The notes beneath the pieces were generated by a model. That model ran no database searches and was not told the origin of the DNA. It worked only from the letters and a program-made list of their open reading frames with translations. This document shows positions 35,958 through 43,885 of a DNA stretch of 64,000 nt, piece after piece (position 1 is the stretch's first letter; each line of letters starts with the position of its first letter). The DNA comes from Christensenellaceae bacterium (GTDB lineage: Bacteria; Bacillota; Clostridia; Christensenellales; Christensenellaceae): assembly GCA_022846035.1 (NCBI GenBank), contig AP025580.1:1550001-1614000 (forward strand), written 5' to 3'. Both the position numbers and the translations under genes were made by a program.

Positions 35958-37181
35958 TTAGCCCTCCGGCGGGATATACAGGCGGTTGTCCTTCAGCAGC
36001 CGAAAGACTAACCGAACCAGTTTTCTGGCAGTTAAAGCGAGTGCGCGTTTGTGCTGGTACTTGTTGACCTCTTTGAATTTGAGGTCATAGTAGCGCCGGA
36101 ATTCGGAGTCGCATCTTCTCACAGAGTTGGCAGCTTCCAGCAGGTAGTAGCGGAGATATCGGTTGCCGGATTTAATCATTTGGGAATGCTCCGCTTCAAA
36201 TTCACCGGACTGATTTTTGTGCCAGACAAGACCAGCGAACTTGGCGACAGAGGCTTGGGAATTGAAGCGGCGAATGTCGCCAATCTCGGCGATAATACCG
36301 GCGGAATAGACCTTGCCAATGCCAGGGATAGACGTCAGCGTGTTTGGGATAATTTCAAATTGCTGTTCAATAGCCTTATCCAGTACCTTGACCTGCTTTT
36401 CCAAAGCCCGCATGGAAGCAATAGAGACTGCCATCGCCTGATTTACAGAATTGTTCACAGTAACAGGCAGGCGGTAGGAATCTCTTGCAGCGGCCCGAAT
36501 CGCTTTTGCTTTGGCTGCCGGATCAGCAAAGTTCCTGCCCTTTTCATCAAGGAAAGCAGTCAGTTCGTCCAGATCAGCATTCGCCAGGTCATCCACGGTC
36601 TCAAAACGCTCCATAAGCGCAATGGTAGTGGCGCTGGTATTTTGAATGTCTTTGTCCTGTGCCATACCGGAGCATTTCAGGAATAAGTAGTTGGCAAACC
36701 GCTGCTTCTCTCGGGTCAGATTTTGGATAACGTCAAATCTGGCTCTGGTGAGGGTCTTGAGCGCCTGGTAGCGGTAGTCGTCCATATAGACCTCCTTGGC
36801 AATCCTGCCGAAACGGAGATGGTCGGCAATCACAAAGGCGTCCACGAAATCGTTCTTGGGTAGGTCTGGGTAGGCTTCTTTGAACTTCCGTACCTGCTTG
36901 GGATTCAGAACATGGATCTTCCGTTGGAACCGGCCAAGGCTGCCATCCTCCCGGAGGGCATAGACAAGGCTATTCCCGTAGATGGAGGTGGCCTCCAGGC
37001 CAATCACCACATCGCTGAGCTGCATGGCCTCCAGTGCCGACACGATTCTCTCTGACAACAGTTTAGCACCGCCAAGGTTATTCTGCACGGAAAAGCTGGA
37101 GTGCTTGCTGCCGTCCGGTTTCATCAGGTAGGCCACATTGTTTCTGCTGCTCACATCAATGCCTACAAAAAGTGGATTCAC
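35958..37181 (-). CDS. IS110-family transposase, copy A
   Basis: The 407-residue DEDD transposase has the RuvC-like N-terminal domain (LFVGIDVSSRNNVAYL, then VVIGLEATSIYGNSLVYAL and NDFVDAFVIADHLRFG) and the Transposase_20 domain (TLTSIPGIGKVYSAGIIAEI, FAGLVWHKNQSG) with the serine region (SGNRYLRYYLLEAAN). GTG at 37181 follows GGGGAGG and gives the usual length; a longer frame runs to 37304. IS110 enzymes recombine a circular intermediate into targets chosen by a bridge RNA. Confidence 0.93.
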   Translation of the reverse strand: MNPLFVGIDVSSRNNVAYLMKPDGSKHSSFSVQNNLGGAKLLSERIVSALEAMQLSDVVIGLEATSIYGNSLVYALREDGSLGRFQRKIHVLNPKQVRKFKEAYPDLPKNDFVDAFVIADHLRFGRIAKEVYMDDYRYQALKTLTRARFDVIQNLTREKQRFANYLFLKCSGMAQDKDIQNTSATTIALMERFETVDDLANADLDELTAFLDEKGRNFADPAAKAKAIRAAARDSYRLPVTVNNSVNQAMAVSIASMRALEKQVKVLDKAIEQQFEIIPNTLTSIPGIGKVYSAGIIAEIGDIRRFNSQASVAKFAGLVWHKNQSGEFEAEHSQMIKSGNRYLRYYLLEAANSVRRCDSEFRRYYDLKFKEVNKYQHKRALALTARKLVRLVFRLLKDNRLYIPPEG

Positions 37182-37517
37182 AATTTTCACCTCCCCGCAT
37201 GGAGATTTCAGGCCAGCAGGCTTTGAGATACCCATGATAACCGGAGCATCCGCAACCTCGCGTATCAGAATCATTCCAGAGAAGACCAATGCGATATCCC
37301 TCACTGCTGAAAGGGCGGTCTTACCTCTGGCAAACAGCCAATGAGTTTGCAGCTGACTTCCGGAACAGGGGAACGGACTTCCTTTGAAGCAGCCTTGCGG
37401 CTCAACTGGAGGTGATAGAACTTGACCCTGCTGTCCTACAGCTATTGTATCACGGGCATCTCTAAGCCTGCTGATACCTGAAACTATTAACTTTGAAACT
37501 TATTATACGAGGAGGTG
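37182..37517 (-). ncRNA. Candidate bridge RNA region of IS110 copy A
   Basis: IS110-type elements encode the bridge RNA in the noncoding end upstream of the transposase. Here 37401-37420 (plus strand) contains CTGGAGGTGAT, and both insertion sites of this element lie in a GGAGGTG or GGAAGGTG Shine-Dalgarno sequence. The RNA (minus strand) would carry AUCACCUCCAG as a target guide. Two GACTTCC repeats (37355-37361 and 37376-37382) are complementary to the GGAAGTC at the element's other end. RNA limits and folding are inferred. Copy B has the same region at 55816-56151. Confidence 0.55.
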
Positions 37518-37523
37518 GTGCGT

Positions 37524-39407
37524 ATGGCACAACAATTCGACTGCCCAAAAACTGAAACTGAATTACGCACTTTGTTAGACGAATTGTATCAACAAAGCAG
37601 GAAAGCCAGACAGGAAGGAAAATACCCTGCCTTCAAAGGCTTACTGGAAATTATGTCAGCAGAAACAACGATTGTGACTGCAATTCACAATATCAAGAGC
37701 AATCATGGGAGTGATACTCCCGGTGTCGATAACAAGACTATGCGGCGGGAATATCTGCAAAAACCCTACCGATGGGTTATTAACGACATCCAGAGAGCTT
37801 TTGAAAAGTTTGAAGCACAGAAAATACGCAGGAAATATATTGACAAACCGGGGAAAAAGGAAAAGCGTCCGTTAGGTATTCCTACAATACGGGACCGCAT
37901 TGTACAGGAATGTATGCGTATCGTGTTGGAACCCATTGTAGAAGCGCTATTCTTTGAACATTCTTATGGTTTCCGCCCAATGAGGGATACGGCAATGGCG
38001 CTGGAAAGACTGAATTTCATCACTTTCCACACAGGTTATTACTGGTTTGTGGAAGGAGACATCAGTAAATGTTTCGACTATATCGACCACGCTATACTTC
38101 TTCGCAGACTATATCATTTGGGAATTAAAGACCGGCGTGTGCTTCAAATCATCAAACAAATGCTGAAAGCAGGCGTTCTTGATGAATGTGAAGTAAATGA
38201 AGAAGGCACTATGCAGGGCGGGATTATCAGCCCTCTGCTTGCAAATGTCTATCTCGACATTATGGATGAATGGGTAACAAAACAGTGGGAACTGAAAAAC
38301 ACCACCCACAAATACAATCAGGATTCCGCAAAAAGAAGGGCATTGAAAAAGACCAGACTGGTGCCGGGATTCCTAGTGAGGTATGCCGACGATTTTGTAA
38401 TTATTACAGATAGCCGGGAACATGCTGAATTTTGGAAATCATCGTTAAAGGAATTTCTGGAAACAGAGATGAAGCTGACATTATCCAAAGAGAAAACACT
38501 GATTACGGATGTAAGAAAGAAACACGCCACATTTCTCGGATACGAGTTTAAGGTAGTAAAGGGGAAAGGCGAACATGGTTATGTTACCAGAACACAGCCG
38601 GACAGAGAAAGACTGAAACGCAAAGTTGATGTGATAGCGGATAATATTAAGAAAATCCCACGGGATACAAGCCGTGAAAAGCTGATTGATGAAATCAATC
38701 GGATTAACAGCCAGATACGAGGGGTCATCCAGTATTATCAATGCTGCACATGGGTTAGCGTGAGCATGGACAAATATGGCAGAAAGATACAACTTGCAGC
38801 GAGCCGCCGGCTCAAAAAGTATAAAGGGAAATGGATTCGAGCCAAAGATACGCAGAACCTTCCCCGAATACACCAGAATTACAGGCAAAAGATACCTTCT
38901 GTCAAATACCGTGACATCTATGTTGGAGTTACATCGCTCACGTTCTGTAACTGGCAGGAAACGAGAGGGAAAAATCCAAAAGAAACGCCCTATACTGCCG
39001 AAGGACGGGAAATCAATTTCAGGCGCACTAAGAAGAAGCGCATACAAGCCAGATTGGATGATGTGTATTCAGAAAATGCGTCAATCGCTGTCTTAAAGGG
39101 TAAATGGGGCTATCTGAACAATTTTGAGTTTGTCATGAATAAGGCATACGCCCTGAACCGTGACCGGCTCAAATGCAGGGTTTGCGGAAAATGGTTGATA
39201 GACCATGCTCCATACACCCATAGAATTAACCCATATCTTCCGCTGGATAAAGTAAACCGTGTCAACAACCTTATATCAGTACACAAGAAATGCTATATGG
39301 CGATTAACACGCCGGGCATGGACATCAGTGATTATGAAAAACAAGTGCAAAAGAAGATTTTAAGTTATAGGGAAAAACTGGTAGTTTCACATACACGCAA
39401 CAACTAA
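37524..39407 (+). CDS. ltrA: Group II intron 2 reverse transcriptase/maturase
   Basis: The 627-residue protein has RPLGIPTIRDRIVQECM, VEGDISKCFDYIDH, GTMQGGIISPLLAN and the catalytic VRYADDFVI, then a maturase domain and a C-terminal zinc-knuckle endonuclease-like part (CRVCGKWL, HKKCYMAI). It differs clearly from the intron 1 protein. The ATG at 37524 follows GGAGGTG, the exact point where IS110 copy A ends, so the insertion left the ribosome site intact but removed the leader RNA upstream. Confidence 0.93.
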   Translation: MAQQFDCPKTETELRTLLDELYQQSRKARQEGKYPAFKGLLEIMSAETTIVTAIHNIKSNHGSDTPGVDNKTMRREYLQKPYRWVINDIQRAFEKFEAQKIRRKYIDKPGKKEKRPLGIPTIRDRIVQECMRIVLEPIVEALFFEHSYGFRPMRDTAMALERLNFITFHTGYYWFVEGDISKCFDYIDHAILLRRLYHLGIKDRRVLQIIKQMLKAGVLDECEVNEEGTMQGGIISPLLANVYLDIMDEWVTKQWELKNTTHKYNQDSAKRRALKKTRLVPGFLVRYADDFVIITDSREHAEFWKSSLKEFLETEMKLTLSKEKTLITDVRKKHATFLGYEFKVVKGKGEHGYVTRTQPDRERLKRKVDVIADNIKKIPRDTSREKLIDEINRINSQIRGVIQYYQCCTWVSVSMDKYGRKIQLAASRRLKKYKGKWIRAKDTQNLPRIHQNYRQKIPSVKYRDIYVGVTSLTFCNWQETRGKNPKETPYTAEGREINFRRTKKKRIQARLDDVYSENASIAVLKGKWGYLNNFEFVMNKAYALNRDRLKCRVCGKWLIDHAPYTHRINPYLPLDKVNRVNNLISVHKKCYMAINTPGMDISDYEKQVQKKILSYREKLVVSHTRNN

Positions 39408-39527
39408 TCCGTATTGATGGAGCGCCGTGTGCGACGAAAGCCGCACGCACGGTGCGACGTGGGGGAAAATCCGTCCTGACTACCATATCGGGAGATATGG
39501 CAAAAGCGGCGGATTACCTATCACAAT

Positions 39528-39965
39528 CAAGTATGGAACAGAGTAACGGTAAACCGCAGCGAGGGCAAGGCGACGCGGTATTACATCGACGAATTTCATT
39601 TACTCTTGAAAGAGGAACAGACCGCAGCATACAGCGTCGAGATTTGGAAGCGTTTTAGGAAGTGGGGCGGTATTCCGACAGGTATCACGCAGAACGTCAA
39701 AGACCTTTTGACGAGCAGAGAAGTTTCAAATGTTTTTGAAAACAGCGATTTTGTCTATATGCTCAACCAAGCCCAGGGCGACCGGGAAATCCTTGCAAAG
39801 CAGCTTAACATTTCGCAGCAGCAAATGACCTATGTAACCCATTCCGAAGCGGGCGAGGGGCTTATTTTCTACGGCAACGTGATTTTGCCCTTTATTGACC
39901 GTTTCCCGCAAAATACAGAACTCTATCGCGTCATGACGACCAAACCCGGCGAGGTGTCGGCATGA
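39528..39965 (+). CDS. VirB4 ATPase, exon 3
   Basis: The last 145 codons start QVWNRVTVNRSEGKATRYY and include Walker B YYIDEFHLLL, KWGGIPTGITQNVKDLL and SDFVYMLNQAQGDREIL, ending TTKPGEVSA. The stop overlaps the methyltransferase start (ATGA). Without removal of both introns the Walker A and Walker B motifs lie in separate translation products. Confidence 0.9.
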   Translation, partial: QVWNRVTVNRSEGKATRYYIDEFHLLLKEEQTAAYSVEIWKRFRKWGGIPTGITQNVKDLLTSREVSNVFENSDFVYMLNQAQGDREILAKQLNISQQQMTYVTHSEAGEGLIFYGNVILPFIDRFPQNTELYRVMTTKPGEVSA

Positions 39966-40918
39966 GGATAGAAACGGACAAAATCTATTGCGGCGACAGC
40001 TTGCAGGTACTTCAAACCTTGCCGGATAACTGTATGGATTGTTGCGTAACGTCCCCGCCCTACTATGCTTTGCGCGATTACGGCACAGACGGGCAGATCG
40101 GGCGGGAAGCAACGCCGGAGGAATATGTTTCCCGCATTACGGCGGTTTTCCATGAGGTAAAGCGGGTGCTTACGCCGGAGGGTACTTGTTGGCTGAATAT
40201 CGCGGACACTTATTGCGGCACAGGCAGCAAAGCCGACCACCAAGACCCGAAATACCCCAAAGGCAGGAACGGGCAGCAAGTGGCGGTAAACCACCGCGCC
40301 CCCGGCTGCAAGCCGAAAGACCTAATCGGTATTCCGTGGCTTGTAGCCCTTGCCTTGCGGGGCGACGGTTGGTATTTGCGCAGTTCTATCATTTGGCATA
40401 AGGGGAACCCCATGCCGGAAAGCACGCGGGACAGGCCGACCCGCTGCTATGAATATGTGTTTCTGCTTACCAAGTCAAAGAAGTATTTTTACGATTGGCA
40501 AGCGGTAGCCGAGCCGATAGCCCTCACAACGGCGGGTCGGCTGAAAAGCGGAGTTAGCAAAGGAAACAAGTATAACGTTACTGTTCCGGGGCAAAACCAA
40601 CCGCAGAAAATCAACCGCCCCCGCGAAAAGGGCGCATACGCCGATGAGTTGATATGCCCCGTCCGCAGCCGCCGCAACGTTTGGCAGATCAACACAGCTT
40701 CCTATCGCGGCGGGCATTTCGCAGCTTTCCCGCCGAAACTTGCGGAAACGTGCATTTTGGCGGGCTGTCCCGTCGGCGGGATTGTCCTTGACCCGTTTTT
40801 AGGCAGCGGAACCACCGCAGCGGCGGCAAAAAGCCTTGACCGCCGCTATATTGGTATTGAGATCAACCCCGAATACTGTAACCTTGCGAAACAGCGGATT
40901 GGAGGTGAAAGCCCATGA
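39962..40918 (+). CDS. DNA methyltransferase (SPPY type, probably N4-cytosine)
   Basis: The 318-residue protein has the catalytic motif TSPPYYALRDYG near residue 30 and the SAM-binding motif DPFLGSGTTAAAA near the C-terminus, so motif IV precedes motif I (beta class). SPPY is typical of N4-cytosine enzymes, while N6-adenine enzymes usually have DPPY or NPPY. No restriction gene is next to it, so it is an orphan methylase that may protect the transferred DNA from host restriction. It is coupled to virB4 and to the NlpC/P60 gene by ATGA overlaps on both sides. Confidence 0.87.
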   Translation: MRIETDKIYCGDSLQVLQTLPDNCMDCCVTSPPYYALRDYGTDGQIGREATPEEYVSRITAVFHEVKRVLTPEGTCWLNIADTYCGTGSKADHQDPKYPKGRNGQQVAVNHRAPGCKPKDLIGIPWLVALALRGDGWYLRSSIIWHKGNPMPESTRDRPTRCYEYVFLLTKSKKYFYDWQAVAEPIALTTAGRLKSGVSKGNKYNVTVPGQNQPQKINRPREKGAYADELICPVRSRRNVWQINTASYRGGHFAAFPPKLAETCILAGCPVGGIVLDPFLGSGTTAAAAKSLDRRYIGIEINPEYCNLAKQRIGGESP

Positions 40919-42882
40919 GCAAGGAATGGAAAGCCCCGGACAAGGTAACGCAGAAAATGACCCGCGACGGTGCGGTTGCGGAAAACCTCACGACGGGCGA
41001 AACGTCCAGTATCAGCGAAAGGCCGCAGGAGGAAAACTATTCAGCCCCCGCAGGCGCGGCAGCGGAAAAGGTTGTGCAGCATATCGGCGCAGAGATTGAG
41101 CGACACGCAGCAAAAGGCGCGGAGAAAAAAGCCCTTGACGCGGCGCAGCCTAAAACCCATTCTTCCCGCTTGCAGTTTTCCGAAGCGGAACGGGCAACGC
41201 CGGACCTGCAAAAGGCAATCAAAAAATCCGATACGGCGGCTGACCGTTTAGACAAAGCGCGGGCAGCTATCCCCAAACAGACCAAAATCAAGAAAGAGCG
41301 CGTTTTTGACGAAGCCAAAGGCAAAGCAAAGACGCGCCTTGCTTTTGAAAAAACGGATAAGCCCCCAAACGGCAAGTTGCGTCATAACCCGTTATCCCGT
41401 CCGGCGCAGGAATTGGACGCCGCCGTACATGGAAAAATCTATGAGGTGGAGAAAGAAAACGTCGGTGTGGAAAGCGGACACAGGATAGAACTTGTGGGCG
41501 AGAAAGCGGGCGGCATGACGACGCGGGCAGTAAAACGCGGCATACGCAGCCATAAGCTGAAACCTTACCGGGCGGCGGCAGCAGCCGAGAAAAAGGCAGC
41601 AAAGGCAAACGCCGATTTTCTCTATCAAAAGGCGCTGCATGATAACCCCGCCCTTGCGCACTCTAACCCGATTTCCCGTTTTTGGCAAAAGCAGCGCATT
41701 AAAAAGCAGTATGCAAAGGCGTTGAAAACGGGCGGCAAGGTGAAAAAGACCGCCGAAGCCACCGCAAAGGCAGCAAAGAAAACGGCGCAGGAAACCAAAC
41801 GGGCGACGTTCTTTGTCGTCCGGCATTGGAAAGGCTGTTTGATCGTGGGCGGGATTGCCTTTATCGTGCTTCTGTTTTTCGGCGGTTTGTCCTCTTGTTC
41901 CCTGTTCGGCGGCAACAGCGGAAGCGGCTTGATTGCGTCGTCCTATCTCTCCGAGGACGCGGATATTACAGGCGCAGAAAGCGCGTATGTCGCTATGGAA
42001 GCCGAGTTACAGGATATGCTGGATAACATCGAAAGCGAATACCCCGGCTATGACGAATACCGGGTAACGGCTGACGAGATCGAGCATGACCCGTATGTGC
42101 TAATCTCTATCCTCTCCGCTTGGCATGAGGGCGTGTTTACTCTCGATGAAGCGCAAAGCACCCTTGAAATGCTCTTTGATAAACAGTATATCTTGACGGT
42201 TACGGAGGAAGTCGAGGTACGCTACCGCACCGAAACGCGGACGGACAGCGAGGGCAACGAATACGACGTTGAAGTAGCCTATAACTATTACATTCTCAAT
42301 GTGGATTTGGAAAACTTCAACCTCTCCCATGTTCCCGTTTACATTATGGGCGAGGAACAGCTATCCATGTACGCTATGTATATGTCGTCGCTTGGGAACA
42401 GACCCGACCTTTTCCCGCAATCCGGCTATATTTCAAAATACTATGAAAACCCGCCAGCGGATTATGAAATCCCGCCCGCCTATCTGGAAGATGAACAGTT
42501 TGCGCGGCTCATTGAGGAAGCGGAAAAGTATGTCGGTTTTCCTTATGTGTGGGGCGGCAGCAGCCCGGAAACCTCTTTTGATTGCAGCGGTTTTGTTAGC
42601 TATGTGCTGACGAACAGCGGCCTATACAATACGGGCAGACTTGGGGCACAGGGGCTTTACAACATTTCAACCCGCGTTTCCAACCCGCAGCCGGGGGATT
42701 TGGTTTTCTTTACGGGTACATACGACACACCGGGCGTATCTCATGTGGGTATCTACGTTGGCGAGGACGGGGACGGAAGCCCCGTCATGCTGCATTGTGG
42801 CGACCCGATACAATACGCAAAACTTGATACAAGCTATTGGCAATCCCATTTTTACGCCTATGGGCGGCTACATTACAACTGA
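40915..42882 (+). CDS. NlpC/P60 cell-wall hydrolase of the transfer system
   Basis: The 655-residue protein has a long charged Ala/Lys-rich cytoplasmic part (about 1-300), a membrane segment (IVGGIAFIVLLFFGG), a middle domain (LEMLFDKQYILTVTEE) and a C-terminal NlpC/P60 domain. The domain has catalytic Cys in FDCSGFVSYVL, His in SHVGIYVGED and a further His in LHCGDPI. It corresponds to the CD1108-type, VirB1-like peptidase that opens peptidoglycan for the channel. The cytoplasmic region is longer than in many relatives. Confidence 0.87.
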   Translation: MSKEWKAPDKVTQKMTRDGAVAENLTTGETSSISERPQEENYSAPAGAAAEKVVQHIGAEIERHAAKGAEKKALDAAQPKTHSSRLQFSEAERATPDLQKAIKKSDTAADRLDKARAAIPKQTKIKKERVFDEAKGKAKTRLAFEKTDKPPNGKLRHNPLSRPAQELDAAVHGKIYEVEKENVGVESGHRIELVGEKAGGMTTRAVKRGIRSHKLKPYRAAAAAEKKAAKANADFLYQKALHDNPALAHSNPISRFWQKQRIKKQYAKALKTGGKVKKTAEATAKAAKKTAQETKRATFFVVRHWKGCLIVGGIAFIVLLFFGGLSSCSLFGGNSGSGLIASSYLSEDADITGAESAYVAMEAELQDMLDNIESEYPGYDEYRVTADEIEHDPYVLISILSAWHEGVFTLDEAQSTLEMLFDKQYILTVTEEVEVRYRTETRTDSEGNEYDVEVAYNYYILNVDLENFNLSHVPVYIMGEEQLSMYAMYMSSLGNRPDLFPQSGYISKYYENPPADYEIPPAYLEDEQFARLIEEAEKYVGFPYVWGGSSPETSFDCSGFVSYVLTNSGLYNTGRLGAQGLYNISTRVSNPQPGDLVFFTGTYDTPGVSHVGIYVGEDGDGSPVMLHCGDPIQYAKLDTSYWQSHFYAYGRLHYN

Positions 42883-42903
42883 CTTTGAAAGGAGTTTATT
42901 TCT

Positions 42904-43170
42904 ATGGCAAACACGAAACTTGACCGTATCGAACGGGATATTGAGAAAACGAGGGCGAAAATCCTTGAATACCAAAAAAGACTGAAAGACCTTGAAGCGC
43001 AGAAAATCGAGGAAGAAAATGCGCAGATCGTTCAAATGGTGAAAGCGGTACACCTTGACGGGGCGCAGCTTGCCGCGTTCCTCTCCGCTTACGCCAGCGG
43101 CGAAATTGCTTTGCCGCAGCCGGACGCAGACTATACCGACGAACAGGAGGAAACCGAAGATGAAGCATAA
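42904..43170 (+). CDS. DUF4315 family protein
   Basis: The 88-residue protein is mostly one coiled coil (LDRIERDIEKTRAKILEYQ) followed by a short conserved part (LDGAQLAAFLSAYASGE) and an acidic end. This is the DUF4315 pattern, always found between the NlpC/P60 and DUF4366 genes in these ICEs. It starts behind AAAGGAG and overlaps the next gene by 11 bp. Function unknown. Confidence 0.85.
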   Translation: MANTKLDRIERDIEKTRAKILEYQKRLKDLEAQKIEEENAQIVQMVKAVHLDGAQLAAFLSAYASGEIALPQPDADYTDEQEETEDEA

Positions 43171-43885
43171 AAAACTGTTCCGCAGCGTTACCGCTTTGCT
43201 TGCCGCCCTTGTACTCATGGGCGGCTTTTCTGTTACCGCTTTTGCGGGCGGCGGTGACGTGAGCGACGAGCCGCCTACCCCCGTAACCGAAACCGAGCCG
43301 GAAGAAACGACGGGCGGCTATGAGCCGCAGCCTTTAACGCCGGAGGGCAACATGAGCCTTGTGGACGACATAACGGGCGAAGCGTCCGGCGATAAGCAGT
43401 TTATTACCGTCGTTACGAAAAACGGAAACTATTTTTACATCATCATTGACCGCGCCGAGGACGGAGAAAACACCGTCCATTTCCTCAATCAAGTTGATGA
43501 AAAAGACCTTTTGCAGCTTATGGAGGACGAACAGACCGAAGCCCCCGCTTGTAGCTGTACTGAAAAATGCGTTGCCGGAAGCGTCAACACCGATTGCCCC
43601 GTTTGCAGCGTCAATATGAGCGAGTGCGCGGGCAAGGAAGCCGAGCCGGAGCCGGAAGAAACCGAGCAGCCGGAGCCGGAGGAAGATAAAGGCGGCGGCA
43701 TGGGCGGTGCTATTCTGCTTGTCGTGCTGCTTCTTGCCGCAGTAAGCGGCGGCGCGTTCTATTACTTTAAGATTATGAAGCCCAAAAAGGACGCGGCAAA
43801 AGGCAGCAGCAACCTTGACGATCTCGATTTTGACGAGGACGACGAGGAAGAATTAGAAACCGAGCAGGAGGACGAGGAAGTATGA
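43160..43885 (+). CDS. DUF4366 (CD1107-like) surface protein
   Basis: The 241-residue protein has a signal peptide (residues 1-30), a DUF4366 domain (FITVVTKNGNYFYIIIDR, VHFLNQVDEKDLL), a Cys-rich stretch (ACSCTEKC, CPVCSVNMSEC) and a Pro/Glu-rich spacer. A membrane segment near residue 190 and a very acidic cytoplasmic tail follow. It is probably a type I membrane protein of the transfer apparatus. The start is the ATG at 43160; the longer frame upstream overlaps DUF4315 without a ribosome site. Confidence 0.85.
   Translation: MKHKKLFRSVTALLAALVLMGGFSVTAFAGGGDVSDEPPTPVTETEPEETTGGYEPQPLTPEGNMSLVDDITGEASGDKQFITVVTKNGNYFYIIIDRAEDGENTVHFLNQVDEKDLLQLMEDEQTEAPACSCTEKCVAGSVNTDCPVCSVNMSECAGKEAEPEPEETEQPEPEEDKGGGMGGAILLVVLLLAAVSGGAFYYFKIMKPKKDAAKGSSNLDDLDFDEDDEEELETEQEDEEV

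Larger units (their letters stand above)
35798..37517 (-). mobile_element. IS110-family element, copy A (inside group II intron 2)
   Basis: I see the same 1720 bp without differences at 54432-56151. The shared block begins GGAAGTCCAATGG and ends ACGAGGAGGTG. There are no terminal inverted repeats, as usual for IS110. The true element is probably a few bases shorter at each side, because the shared ends can include target sequence. It carries one transposase gene read against the ICE genes and about 336 bp of noncoding sequence upstream of it. Confidence 0.9.
35086..39527 (+). mobile_element. Group II intron 2 in virB4, interrupted by IS110
   Basis: The intron starts GTGCGCTTTG. Near its end a domain V-like hairpin (GAGCGCCGTGTGCG / CGCACGCACGGTGC, about 39419-39456) is followed by a long domain VI (about 39456-39524) with a bulged A, and the intron ends CACAAT. 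Joining 35085 to 39528 gives LIVQD-QVWNRV, the normal VirB4 sequence. It belongs to a different lineage from intron 1 (different maturase and domain V). A 1720-bp IS110 copy interrupts domain IV in front of the maturase gene, so the intron is 4442 bp. Whether it still splices with this load is open. Confidence 0.88.

Noticed and set aside
36051-36686. 211-codon plus-strand frame in IS110 copy A (and the same in copy B)
   Set aside because: Shadow of the transposase; identical in both copies only because the IS is identical.
32844-39407. The two reverse transcriptases as a retron or diversity-generating element
   Set aside because: Both have maturase and zinc-knuckle ends, lie inside introns with consensus ends and domain V, and rejoin virB4 exactly.
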